Origin: CAVRUH01 sp963822595
Lineage (GTDB): Bacteria > Chlamydiota > Chlamydiia > Chlamydiales > Waddliaceae
DNA: 64,000 nt
NCBI GenBank assembly: GCA_963822595.1
Contig: CAWGIG010000005.1
Coordinates: forward strand, 310,001 to 374,000
Direction: 5' to 3'
In this document: positions 51,778 to 63,000 of the stretch, piece by piece
Numbering within the stretch: the stretch's first letter is position 1
How the letters are laid out: the number at the start of each line of letters is the position of its first letter
Notes under the pieces: model-generated
The model's input: only the letters and a program-made list of their open reading frames with translations
The model's database searches: none
Told to the model about the DNA's origin: nothing
Made by a program: the position numbers and the translations under genes

Positions 51778-53148
51778 ATGGGGTTTCGTGTGAATATTTT
51801 GAGGAATATTTTCAGTCCTGCTCCTTATATTGAAGAAATTCAAGATAAAGAGAAGGTCAAAACAGATTATCAGTTTTGGCGTGTTCGTATTTTGTACTCG
51901 ACCTTTGTCGGGTATGCTCTTTATTATTTCACTCGAAAAAGCTTCACTTTTGCCATGCCGGGCCTCATTGAGGACCTCGGATATGACATCAGCCAGCTGG
52001 GAATGTTGGGCAGTATTCTTTCCATCACCTACGGGATAAGCAAATTTGCCAGCGGAATCATTTCAGATCGATCTAACCCACGCTATTTCATGGCTTTAGG
52101 GCTCTTCCTTACCGGCGTCTGTAATATCGCATTCGGCATGTCTTCTAGCTTATGGATGTTTGCTATTTTTTGGGGACTCAACGGCTGGTTCCAAGGCTTC
52201 GGATGGCCTCCATGCGCTCGCTTCTTGACTCACTGGTATTCTCAGTCCGAAAGGGGTCGTTGGTGGTCTATATGGAACGTATCTCATAACGTCGGTGCTT
52301 CCATTATACCCTTGATCGTCGGCTATTGCCTTCAGTATTACGGCTGGCGTTATGCCATGTTTGTTCCGGGAACGATCTGTATTTTGGGATCCTTATTTCT
52401 TGTTAACCGCTTGCGCGATACTCCCCAATCCCTAGGATTGCCCCCGATTGAAAAATTCCGCAACGATTATGGCGGGAAGACCGCAGAAGAGGTCCGCAAT
52501 GAGCATGAGTTAACAGCAAAAGAAATCCTCGTCAAGTATGTGCTAAAAAATCCTTATATCTGGATGTTGGCCGCGGCGTACTTCTTTGTTTATATTGTGA
52601 GGACGGGAGTAAACGACTGGACGGCGCTCTATCTCATTAAGTCAAAGGGGTATAGTCAAATAGGGGCTAACTTCTGCGTTTTCTTGTTTGAAGTTGGCGG
52701 ATTTTGTGGAAGTCTTTCATCGGGATGGATTTCCGATAAACTTTTCCAGGCGCGTAGGGGTCCGGTTAACGTTATTTATGCCACTTGCATGCTTATAGCC
52801 TTAACATTATTCTGGCTAGTTCCTGCAGGTTATCCATGGCTTGATTCTATGGCGATGTTCCTCACAGGATTTTCCATTTTTGGTCCTCAGATGTTGATTG
52901 GTATGGCCGCCGCCGAGTTGTCTCATAAGAAGGCTGCAGCGACATCCACAGGATTTACCGGTTCATTCGCCTACTTGGGAGCTGCAACAGCAGGCTGGCC
53001 TTTGGCTAGATTAACCCAAGAGTGGGGATGGCACGGCTTTTTTATGGGGATGATCGGATGTTGTTTGATGTCAGCCTTACTGCTGATTCCTATGTGGAAT
53101 ATCAAAGACAGATTCCAACCGAAAGAAAGTAAAGCAAAACTTGCATAA
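51778..53148 (+). CDS. uhpC: Glucose-6-phosphate/phosphate antiporter (UhpC-type, OPA family)
   Basis: A 456-residue MFS transporter with about 12 helices: FVGYALYYFTRKSFTFAMPGL, LSITYGISKFASGIISDRSNPR (the GxxSDR loop), NGWFQGFGWPPCARFLTHWY (a hallmark of the OPA family) and GRWWSIWNVSHNVGASI. The C-terminal half has GFCGSLSSGWISDKLFQARRGPVN. It imports hexose-6-phosphate from the host in exchange for phosphate. hisS, uhpC and dnaE are neighbours in C. trachomatis (CT543–CT545, recalled), with the accessory island inserted here between hisS and uhpC. Intact, 30 bp before dnaE. Confidence 0.92.
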   Translation: MGFRVNILRNIFSPAPYIEEIQDKEKVKTDYQFWRVRILYSTFVGYALYYFTRKSFTFAMPGLIEDLGYDISQLGMLGSILSITYGISKFASGIISDRSNPRYFMALGLFLTGVCNIAFGMSSSLWMFAIFWGLNGWFQGFGWPPCARFLTHWYSQSERGRWWSIWNVSHNVGASIIPLIVGYCLQYYGWRYAMFVPGTICILGSLFLVNRLRDTPQSLGLPPIEKFRNDYGGKTAEEVRNEHELTAKEILVKYVLKNPYIWMLAAAYFFVYIVRTGVNDWTALYLIKSKGYSQIGANFCVFLFEVGGFCGSLSSGWISDKLFQARRGPVNVIYATCMLIALTLFWLVPAGYPWLDSMAMFLTGFSIFGPQMLIGMAAAELSHKKAAATSTGFTGSFAYLGAATAGWPLARLTQEWGWHGFFMGMIGCCLMSALLLIPMWNIKDRFQPKESKAKLA

Positions 53149-53178
53149 TAGGGCTCCGTAGAATAAAATACTGGAATT

Positions 53179-56100
53179 ATGTGGGTTCCATTACATGTAC
53201 ATTCTCAGTATTCCATCCTTGATGCTGTTGCTTCGGTGGATCAAATAGTCGGAAAAGCGGCAAGTTTCAACATGCCGGCTGTTGCATTGACCGATCATGG
53301 GAATTTGTTTGGAGCCGTCGAATTTTTCAAAGCCTGCAAAGGGGCTAAAATCAAACCCATCTTGGGTTGTGAAATGTATGTGGCTCCTGGCTCACGTACC
53401 GATAAATCCAAAGGCAGAGGCGACCGCTCCTCTTTTCATCTTACATTATTAGCAAAGAACAACGTTGGATATCACAATCTTTGTAAGTTAAGTTCCATCG
53501 GCTACGTCGAAGGATTCTATTATAACCCGCGTGTCGATCAAGAAACCCTAGAAAAGTATGCGGAGGGGCTCATTTGTCTCTCAGGATGCATGAATAGCCG
53601 CTTGTCATACGAGATCCTGCACGGAAATGCTGAAAGCGTTCTACAAACTATTGAATGGCACAGGAATCTTTTCGGAGAAGACTATTACTTAGAATTGCAG
53701 CGCCATCCTATGAGCGATGAGAATCTACGTCGCGACGGGATCGATCAGGAAACCTGGCTTCAAAGGCAGTACGAAGATTACATTACCGGCCAAGAGAAGG
53801 TCAATCAAACCCTGATAAAGTTGGGCGCCGATTTAAAGATCAAAATTGTTGCCACAAATGACAGCCACTATATCGATAGAGCCGACTGGAAGCCTCACCA
53901 AATTCTTCTGAATGTTCAGTCCGGCGAGACCGTTGAAAACGTGGAAATGGATTCGCAGGGGAATCCAAAATTCCGTACTCCTAATCCTAAGCGAAGAACC
54001 TATCCTTCCCACGAATTGTATTTTAAATCTCCGGAAGAGATGGCGGCCCTGTTTAAGGATGTTCCTGAAGCTATTTCAACGACTCTCGAAATCGCCGAAA
54101 AATGCCACGTCGAAATTGATTTTAAGGCAAAACATTATCCTGTTTATATCCCTCCAAGTCTCCAAGGAAAAGAGTATACTCCCGAAGAGCGAGCTAAAGA
54201 GGTAGAAAAATTCCTCTGGAAACTATGCGAAGAGGGGATTCCGAAGCGCTACACTCCTGAACGCTTGGCAAAAGTGCAAGAAATTTATCCCGGTCAAAGA
54301 TCCGATGACAGTCGTTCGTGAGCGCCTTGCTTATGAAATGAATGTTATTGTTCCCAAAGAGATGTGCGATTACTTGTTGATTGTTTGGGACTTCATCCAC
54401 TGGGCGAAGAGTCGTAACTTCCTGTCGGACCCGGCCGTGGTTCGGGAGCGGGATCTATTGTGTCTGTATCTCATAGGAATCACCGATATCGAGCCGATGC
54501 GGTTCCACTTGTTCTTTGAACGATTTATCAATCCCGAGCGTATTTCCTATCCCGATATCGACGTTGACATTTGCATGGATAGACGTGGCGACGTGATCCA
54601 ATATACCCTCGAAAAGTATGGTAGGGACAATGTCGCTCAGATCATCACTTTCGGTACAATGAAGGCGAAGTCGGCCATCAAGCGACATCGGACGTGTTTT
54701 AAATGTTCCCTTAGCAAAAGTGAACTCGATTGCAAAGCTTGTTCCGGAAGATCTCGAAATGACCCTAGAAAAGGCTCTGGAAAAGGATGCCGATCTGCAC
54801 GCATGTATAGCGAAGATGAAGATGCTCGTCGCATTATAGACTTGGGCAGACGTATTGAAGGATCTATTCGCAATTTAGGAACTCATGCAGCAGGAATCAT
54901 CATCAGCGGTGAACCTCTCACAAACCACATACCGATTTGCATTTCTAAAGACTCCGACATGGCGGTGACGCAGTATTCGATGAAGCCTGTGGAACAGGTA
55001 GGAATGCTGAAAGTCGACTTCCTGGGGCTTAAAACACTCACCGCAATACAAATTTGCGTCGAAGCAGTGAAAAAAGCAACCGGCAAGATCATCGATTGGG
55101 TGAATCTTCCCTTAGATAATGGTCCGACCTTTGAGATCTTGAATCAGGGCAAGACAATGGGGATCTTCCAGCTGGAATCTGCAGGGATGCAGGACCTTGC
55201 GCGCAACTTGCACCTGGATAAATTCGAGGAAATCATCGCGGTGGGCGCTCTGTATCGTCCGGGTCCTATGGACATGATTCCTTCCTTCATCAGTAGAAAG
55301 CATGGTCGTGAACCCATTGAATACGATCATCCCTGGATGAAAGACATCCTTTCCGAGACCTACGGAATCATGGTTTATCAGGAACAGGTGATGCAAATCG
55401 CTAGCAAGCTCGCTAAATACTCGCTTGGGGAAGGGGATGTGCTCCGCCGTGCCATGGGTAAAAAAGATATGGCTCAGATGGCGGAACAGCGGGAAAAATT
55501 CCGTAGCGGTGCGGTAGAAAATGGCATCGATAGCGACACAGCGACGCTTATTTTCGACAAGATGGAAAAATTTGCGGCTTACGGATTTAATAAATCTCAC
55601 GCTGCAGCTTATGGCTATCTTTCCTATGTTACAGCCTATTGAAAGGCCAATTACCCTAAAGAATGGATGGCCGCGTTGATGACTTGCGACAGCCATGATT
55701 TGACAAAAGTCGCGAAAATTATTCGTGAAAGTCAAGTCGATGGGCATTCCGATTCTTCCTCCAACGTCAACGAAGCCGGTGTGACCTTTGTCGCTACTGC
55801 AAATGGCATACGCTTTGCCATGTCAGGAATCAAAGGAGTCGGCACAGGTGTGGTCGAGGCTATCGTTGAAGAGCGGGAGAAGCGCGGACCTTTTGCTAAT
55901 TTTTATCATTTTTTTGAGAGAATCGACGCAAAGCGTGTCGGCAAAAAAACGATTGAGAACTTAGTAGATGCCGGTTCGTTCGACTTTACAGGGTGGTCTC
56001 GCGATGCTTTAAGGCAGAGCATCGAAACGATGTATGATACGGCAGCGAAAGAACAGAAAGAGCACAAAAGCGGTGTGATGAACCTCTTCGCCCTTATGGG

Positions 56101-56895
56101 AGAAAAAACATCGGATCGTTTTTCAAAGCCCCCTGTCGTGAAAATTAAATCCTCGAAAATCGATATTCTTCGAAAAGAAAAAGTTTTATTAGGTTTTTTT
56201 CTGACCGGACATCCGATGGATGAGTACAAGGATATTTTAAAAAGACTTTCGTGCGTACCTATGCACAGGATCCCTGAAATGGATCATGATGCTGTTTTCC
56301 GCGCAGCTTTCATTGTGGAATCGGTAAACGTTCGGATATCGGCAAAAACGCAGCGAAAATTTGCCATCCTCATGATCAGCGACGGAATGGAATCTTTTGA
56401 GCTTCCGATCTGGTCTGACTTATACGATGAAAAGCACCATCTGCTTCTAGAAAATCAGCTTTTGTATGCTGTTCTACAGGTGGATAAAAGGGAAGAAACG
56501 ACCCGTATTTCTTGCCGATGGCTCGGAGATCTATCACAGGTCAACGAAGAGATGGTTCAAGTCTGCGACCAGGCCTTAGACAAAGCGAAACATCAGGCAA
56601 CACGTTTTAATCATATAAAAGCAAAGGCTGAGGCAGCCCCACCAAAACCGGTCAAGGAGGAAAAAATGTCCAAACTTACTTTAAGCTTCGATGCGAATAA
56701 TACGCGCTTAGGACATATGCTGAAGCTGAAAATATTTTCGAAGAGCATTCAGGAAAAAGCCCTGTCGAAATAAACTTTGAAGTCGGCGGTCGTCCCATAG
56801 CTGTCATTCAAGTCGACCCAAAATGGGGTGTAACAATCGGCCCTGAACTCCAAAAAGCTATCAAAGCGCTGCCAAGCGTACTTAAGGTCGAGTAA
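53179..56895 (+). pseudogene. dnaE: DNA polymerase III alpha subunit, with several frameshifts and one in-frame TGA as sequenced
   Basis: The order is complete: PHP domain (VPLHVHSQYSILDAVASVDQ), NTP region, catalytic loop YPDIDVDICMDRR (near 54550), GTHAAGIIISG, FQLESAGMQDL, RPGPMDMIPSFI, EQVMQIASKLAKYSLGEGDVLRRAMGKK, KSHAAAYGYLSYVTAY, OB domain and the C-terminal LPSVLKVE ending at TAA 56893–56895. Frame changes fall near 54296, 54430, 54470, 54680, 54815 and 56733, plus a TGA at 55640 where a Leu is expected. At least three are one-base losses in C or A runs. The repaired length is about 1,239 residues, the bacterial norm. As dnaE is essential, sequence error is most likely. It overlaps the convergent permease gene by 14 bp. 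Confidence 0.9.
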
Positions 56896-58321
56896 CATCG
56901 CTATTTTTTCTTCCATAAAAGAAATAGATGAAAAGGCCGATTGCCAGCCATACTAGAAGTCGTATCCAATTCGTGATTCCCAGCGAAAACATCATCAAAA
57001 GACATATGCTTATTCCTAAAATGGGAACTAAAGGCACCCAAGGAACTCTAAAGGATCTAGGAAACTCCGGATGGGTATACCGCAATATAAGGACTCCGAT
57101 ACAAACAATAACAAAAGCGAGCAATGTTCCGATGCTTGTCATGTGACTAATGACCGTTAGCGGAGCCAATCCCGCTAATAAACCCACTAGTACCATCAAC
57201 AACAGATGACTTATCCAGGGTGATTTAAATTTGGGATGAAGAGTCGAAAAAATAGAGGGGAGTAATCTGTCTTTTGACATGGTATAGAAAATTCGAGATT
57301 GAGCCATAAGAAAAACTAAAATCACGGATGTCAATCCGGCAACAATGGCAATTTTTATTGTATGATTGAGCCAACGATAAGGAGTTTGATTGATGGCCTT
57401 TGCAACGGGAGCCGCGACATCTAGGTCTTTGAAGTTGACAAGTCCTGTCAACACTATGGAAAATAAAATATATAATACCGTGCAAACGATAAGAGAGCCA
57501 ATAATACCAATGGGAACCCCTTTTTGTGGATTCTTGGCCTCTTGGCTTGCTGTGGAGACGGCATCGAATCCGATATAAGCAAAAAAGACGACGCCTGCTC
57601 CTCTAAGGATACCGCTCCAGCCGTATTCTCCGAAAACCCCCTGGTTTTCAGGGATGTAAGGAACATAGTTGCTTGGATTTATATAGAAAAATCCTATGGT
57701 AATGAACACGAAGATCACCATCACTTTGATAAATACAATCAGTCCATTCACAAAAGCGGCTTGTTTTATTCCTATTATTAATAGCCCGGATAGCACAACC
57801 ACAATGAGCGCCGCCGGAAGATTGAAAATCCCATAAACATTTGTCCCATCAGGATAGTGAACCGGTTGCCACGGAGAGGCAAGAATGGAATCGGGAAGAA
57901 AAATATTAAAGTCGTGCAAAAGCGAGACTACATAAGCCGACCAGCTAATAGAAACGGCAGTGGCGCCGATCGCATATTCGAGGACGAGATCCCATCCTAT
58001 GATCCAGGCGATAAGTTGTCCCATGGTAGCGTAGGCGTAAGTGTAGGCGCTTCCCGATACAGGAATCATGGTGGCGAGTTCGCTGTAGCAAAGGGCGACA
58101 AATGCGCAGGCGATAGCGGCGATGATGAAGGAGAAAGTGATGGCGGGTCCTGCGTTTTGAGCAGCTGCTATGCCGGTGATGGAGAATAGTCCCGCACCGA
58201 TAATGGAACCAATGCCTAATAGCATCAGGTTAAAAGCCCCGAGAGACCGATTGAGTTTAATCGGTCCGAGATCAGGTTCATTTTGTATGGCTGAAAGTGT
58301 TTTTCGTGTCCAAAGTCCCAT
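56882..58321 (-). CDS. Amino-acid/polyamine permease (APC superfamily, CAT-like)
   Basis: I start at ATG 58321 (MGLWTRKTLSAIQNEPDLGPIKLNRSLGAFNLMLLGIGSIIGAGLFSITG), 479 residues; upstream residues are not family-like. About 12 helices. The first-helix motif GIGSIIGAGLF is the APC substrate-binding signature, and GAGVVFFAYIGFDAVSTASQEAKNPQK (helix 6) is the CAT-type motif. Probably takes up cationic or other amino acids across the inner membrane. The stop overlaps dnaE's stop by 14 bp. Intact. Confidence 0.88.
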   Translation of the reverse strand: MGLWTRKTLSAIQNEPDLGPIKLNRSLGAFNLMLLGIGSIIGAGLFSITGIAAAQNAGPAITFSFIIAAIACAFVALCYSELATMIPVSGSAYTYAYATMGQLIAWIIGWDLVLEYAIGATAVSISWSAYVVSLLHDFNIFLPDSILASPWQPVHYPDGTNVYGIFNLPAALIVVVLSGLLIIGIKQAAFVNGLIVFIKVMVIFVFITIGFFYINPSNYVPYIPENQGVFGEYGWSGILRGAGVVFFAYIGFDAVSTASQEAKNPQKGVPIGIIGSLIVCTVLYILFSIVLTGLVNFKDLDVAAPVAKAINQTPYRWLNHTIKIAIVAGLTSVILVFLMAQSRIFYTMSKDRLLPSIFSTLHPKFKSPWISHLLLMVLVGLLAGLAPLTVISHMTSIGTLLAFVIVCIGVLILRYTHPEFPRSFRVPWVPLVPILGISICLLMMFSLGITNWIRLLVWLAIGLFIYFFYGRKNSDVTRP

Positions 58322-58364
58322 GCTTAAGTTGTAAAGCAACTAATCAAATTTTGAAACGAAAAAG

Positions 58365-59339
58365 TTACCAAAACCATCCGTTGCTACTATTCGAAGCCGT
58401 TGGTGTGCCTTCTATCTGGATACTAGGATGAGCATTAAGAAATATTTGAAGTGCTTTTGCGGAAACAGGACATCCCGTAATGTTAAGTTTACTGAGATTT
58501 GGGGGAGGATTCATAAGAAACCTGTCATCGAGGTTTGTGTCAACAGCAATAAAAGTATCTAGAGTTGGATGAGGGCCTAATAGGCAAAGAGCATCGGCTG
58601 ATATTTCTTTGCAAGATTGTAAATTTAATATTTTTATCAATTTAGATTCGAATATAGGACCTATGGATTTATCAGTAATTTTTAAACCACTTAGACGCAA
58701 AGCTACAATAGATGTGCACGCTTTAAGAATTTTAAAAATGACGCTATCATCGACACCGGGAACCAAATCTAATTTTAGAACGGTTAATGCTTTTAAATTA
58801 GCAATTTCTGATATTCCTTTAGATGTGAGATTTTGAAATCCCTCGAGGCCCAACCATTTTAAATTTGGTAATGAGATGGTTAGAGTTTTGAAAGATGTAT
58901 CTTTCATTTTTCTTACTTCATCATCAAAATATACTTCAGAATCTATTAACGAAAGATCCTCTATTTCCTTGCCGTATTTGGTTTCGCTTAAGTATTCTGC
59001 GAAACCATTAAAGCCTAGTGACTTGAGGTGAAGTGAATATAAGTTAGGACAATTGGAAAAAACGTTATAGATCCAGACGAAATCAGCCGATTTTGACGGA
59101 ATTTGCTCCAGCACCAAACAATTTAGTTGTTGACCAAGATTTGCTAGAATACTAAGAGCTCCAGGATTTAAGAAAGTGCATTTGGAAATTTTAATAGTAT
59201 TAACAGGTTCTTTTTGCTTGGTGAGAGCAATAATATCAAAACTTGTTGGTTGATTTGCGATCCACCGATGGTGACCTTTATTTAACTCCCTATTTTTTTG
59301 GGGATGATCGTAAGTTATCGTCGGAAAAATTGCAATCGA
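58365..59339 (-). pseudogene. LRR protein, 5'-truncated next to a palindromic repeat
   Basis: The strongest reading (58365–59117) starts only with a GTG and has leucine-rich repeats of the AMN1/F-box type: NLYSLHLKSLGFNG, LPNLKWLGLEGFQNLTSKGI, LKALTVLKLDLVPGVDDS, IVALRLSGLKITDKSI, LIKILNLQSCKEISADAL. Upstream the same frame stays open for at least 70 codons with further repeat-like text (HRWIANQPTSFDIIALTKQKEPVNTIKISKCTFLN) and no ATG, up to the palindrome at 59346. The N-terminus seems to have been lost or displaced there. LRR proteins of this build are often host-directed effectors in amoeba-associated bacteria; that is inference. Confidence 0.6.
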
Positions 59340-59345
59340 TTCGCA

Positions 59346-59492
59346 TGGAATGGACGGAATGGACGAAATGGACTACATGGACGAAATGGACTACATGGAC
59401 GAAATGGACGACATGGACATGGATGAAATTTTCCTTTCGTCCATGTCGTCCATGTAGTCCATTTCGTCCATGTCGTCCATTCCGTCCATTCC
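59346..59492. repeat. Palindrome of ATGGACNNNATGGAC units
   Basis: The left arm (59346–59430) repeats TGGAC(G/T)(A/C)(A/C)A roughly every nine bases; the right arm (59434–59492) is its complement. Short spacers vary (GGA, AAA, TAC, GAC). It ends at the base before the lipoprotein gene's stop. Translated, it gives fake ORFs of W-T-x-W and P-C-R-P-F repeats. A one-armed copy lies at 30358–30391. Confidence 0.9.
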
Positions 59493-60023
59493 TTATTGCT
59501 GGCCAAGTATTTTTAACGCTTCAGAATAGGTTTCTTGTTCCTCGCGTGTTTTATATTTTTCATTTGGAATGTCATACCAATAATAAATCTTACCTCTTGA
59601 ATTTCCAAAAAATGTAGCCTGTGTGTAATCTAGATCTTTATCAGGAATTTTTACGATAAAAGATAATCTAATATTTTTTTCTGTAAATGGAAAAACCGTC
59701 AAAAAAGGTCTATTCTTTTCAGTATTTAACTTTTCTAAAAAGATATTTGTAGCATCCATGATGATTTTTCTGGCTTCTGCTTTTGATTTATAAGAATACG
59801 TTGAAAACGTAAGGCCAATAACTTTATATTTGTTATTATTTTCTTTATCACATTCTTCATAAATTCCACTAAAATCAAAACCATATTTTTTCTGAATGTC
59901 AGTTGCTGCTTCTTTAATTGATAGATGTATGATTCTTTTATCATTGATGCCTTCTGAATTAATTTTGCTACAGCTCATTAATAATCCTAAAGTTAGGACG
60001 TACAAAAAAAAATTATTTTTCAT
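59493..60023 (-). CDS. Lipoprotein, candidate immunity partner of the Rhs protein
   Basis: A 176-residue protein. MKNNFFLYVLTLGLLMSCSKINSEG is a lipoprotein signal with lipobox LLMSC. The mature part is a small alpha/beta domain (IHLSIKEAATDIQKKYGFDFSGIYEECDKENNNKYKVIGLTFS). Its ATG overlaps the last 11 bases of the Rhs gene, so it is translationally coupled to it. Since the Rhs tip looks like a lipase, a lipid-anchored immunity protein as seen for T6SS Tle–Tli pairs is an attractive reading. No family recognised. Confidence 0.7.
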   Translation of the reverse strand: MKNNFFLYVLTLGLLMSCSKINSEGINDKRIIHLSIKEAATDIQKKYGFDFSGIYEECDKENNNKYKVIGLTFSTYSYKSKAEARKIIMDATNIFLEKLNTEKNRPFLTVFPFTEKNIRLSFIVKIPDKDLDYTQATFFGNSRGKIYYWYDIPNEKYKTREEQETYSEALKILGQQ

Positions 60024-63000
60024 AGGTAACCCTCGCCCCGTAGGTACTCATAATCTCAGTAATTTCATTTCTCATTTCTTGCTCATACGTCTTGCTAGAG
60101 AACGCGTGATCGAACCAGGAGGCGGTGGAGTCCGATTTCAAAAACACAATCGTGTCCCTACATATCTCCCTACCTGTAGAATCAAACAAAGGCACAAAAT
60201 CCCAATTACTCACCAAGTGCGACACGGCTCCACAAATGTCAGGGCTGGTATAGGCTCCAGGACAAACTGCGATGAAGCGTATCCTCTTTCTTAACTCAGG
60301 ATCAAGCTTCTCAAGTGCATTCCTTACAATAATACACCCCTGACTATGGGCTATCTGTAAGATTATACCATCTTTGTCCAATTTTGCAAACTCTTCCTCC
60401 CAAAGATCAAGCAACTTTTGCACCGGATCCGTGTCAATCCTTTTTAATCCAAGTAAACATTCCACTAAATCCAATAAACCAAACGAACAATTATAAAGCC
60501 CCCGAACATGACACCCCCCAGCCATGTCCGAAACTAATTTAGCACTTTCCATCGAATCTTTCTTTGAATTCCATATGCCATTCACAAATACAATGGCTAT
60601 TTTTCGACTCTTGGTCCCCTCTATACAGTAAGTTGATGATCTACTTTCTCTAAAATTGGCAAACATCCCAAAAGGACCGCTCAACACCCGAAATACATTC
60701 GCGATCTTCTCATAATGACTAAACGATCTGTGCTTCTGCTGGGAATTCCCACAGTCCACGGCACAATGCTTCAATCCATTCGGGTCAACAAATATGATCG
60801 GATTGTTCTGCACATAAGCATACAAGTTAGGTCCATCCTCAAACCACAACGGATCCGTTGTCGTCCAACGACCCACCTCAGGATCATAATATCGCCTCCC
60901 AAAAAAGACCCAACCGGTCTCCGCATCCACCCTCTTCCCACTAAAACGCCAGGGCGATAACGCATCCCCCTTCTCCTTCTTCACTCCCTGCGCATCAAAA
61001 ATCTCCTCTTCGCCAAACGCCGAATACCGATAAGTCTCCATAACCTGATGCCTCTTGGCATCCAATAGAGTCACAATATTCCCTCTGTGATCCTGTATGG
61101 GCAAATAAACAACACTGTCTATCTCCAACATCGCCGGACGAGATCCAGCTGCTAACATCAATTCACAGATCTTTCCTTCAGGAGATACCGAACCTATTTC
61201 CGTCTCAGAGCTATAGAGATACCGCTCCTCAAAGGACTTCTTCCACTGTCCACCCTCTAACGCAAATACCGCTTTGCTCATCCTTCGGTTAAATGCATCA
61301 TAGGTATACTTTGTTTGACACTCTCCTTTCGTCACAGATATTAACCTGTCCATGGCGTCATACTCGCAATCAATATTTTGATGCGGACGCTTCACACTTC
61401 GGCGATTCCCGTTAGAATCATACCCATAGAAGGTACTGCCTTGCGAAACTAGCTGACTCAAGATGTCATTTTCATAGGTCGTTTCATCTTTTTTAATGCG
61501 ATTATGCCGGGAATCATAGTCGTAGCTATGCTTGGCAATGCCTTCTTCCGAAATAAGTTGATTCAGAGAATCGTAGGAATAGTTTGAAGAACTTGCCCCC
61601 ACAGGATCTGTTTGATCAATGGCGACAATATTATTATTTTGGTCATATCCATCTTCCGGAATCACCTGCGAAAAAAATGTCGATTGCACACTTTTAAGGC
61701 GCAAAGCATGATCGTACCGATAAGAGATTGTCCCATTTTCTTGCGGAAGCGTAACTACCGATGGCCTACCGGATAAATCATAACTATATGTTTGCGTAAA
61801 CGTCTCCGAACCATTCTCACGAGAAATCGAACGAAGGTTCGACGCATCATATTCGTAGAATATCTTCGACCTATCCGGAAGTGTCAAGCTCTCAATTCGC
61901 CCGAGCCTATCGTGTCGGTATTCAATTGTAAGCCCATTGTTCTTGCGTTTCATTTACAAGATGATCGTCGCTGTTAAATTCTCTTGTGGTTATGGTTTGC
62001 GTGATTTCATTCGTCACAGATAAAACGTTGTCGTTCAAGTCATAGGTATACACATAATGCAACGAATCAAAATTGTCTCTGACATCAATCAAGCGCCCTA
62101 AATAGTCGTAGGTATAATTAAGGACCACCCCGTCAGGTTTATTCTGACTCTTAATTTTTTCGAAATGGGTGTACTCTTTCCGGAATATTTTTTGCTTCGG
62201 CCTTCCATAGGCCTTAATAATCCCTGTTTCACGATTCCTTGCATCGTATTCCAACGCGGTGATGACAACATCTACAACCTCATCATCGACGATGATGTCT
62301 TCAAGACGGGTCACCAAATTTCCTGCAAGGTCATAGCGATAGGAAAGCTTTTTAAGCAAAACTCCTGTCGGAGAATAATATTCTTCCGATGCTAGCTTTT
62401 CATTTGTATTGTTGACATAGACAATCCTATTCCCTTTGGGATCGACCGTTTCTTGATAGGCCACAGGATGGCCATACTCGTTAAGGTAGCAAAAACTATG
62501 GTATAAGTGTGTGATTTCTCCATTAGAATGGATGATCTTTACGGGGTGTCCCTGACCATTATATTCTGTGATCTTTGCCGTTTCTCCTTGAGAGGAGAAA
62601 ACAGATTCACGCGTTTTATTTCCTAGAGAATCGTAGGAGGTTCTTTTCTTGCTAAAAAGTTCTCCCAGACTATCTTCAACGCGTTCTTCAATGACACGGT
62701 CCAGCAGATCGAATTCACTGATGGTCTTTTTGTAATAGCCGTCGTCAGCGAGCTCCCAAACTTCCGATAGTCTTCCTAAGGCGTCGTAGATAAAGCGTGT
62801 TTCCTTAGATCCTGTTTTTCCGGAGATCACTCTGCCAAAACTATCATATTTGAAAGTTGTGACATTCCCTTTTTTATCTGTTTCTGAAGTGAGGTGAAAG
62901 GCATTGTATGTTTTTGTTTCTCGAGAAAGGAGTGTTCCTTCAGGGCTATAGTTTTCCTCTGAAGTGTTACGTTGTTGGTAGTCGTATTCGTAAAGCATAT

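Noticed and set aside
55637..55645. TGA in dnaE as recoding (Trp or selenocysteine)
   Set aside because: The position calls for Leu, no SECIS-like element is evident, and TGA is used as a normal stop in tadE, trhO and others. A homopolymer sequencing error explains it better.
59243..59617. Open frames giving EWTEWTTWTKWTTWT and PFRPCRPFRPF repeats on both strands
   Set aside because: They are translations of the ATGGACNNNATGGAC palindrome at 59346–59492. No ribosome site, and both strands are equally 'open' because the repeat unit length is a multiple of three.
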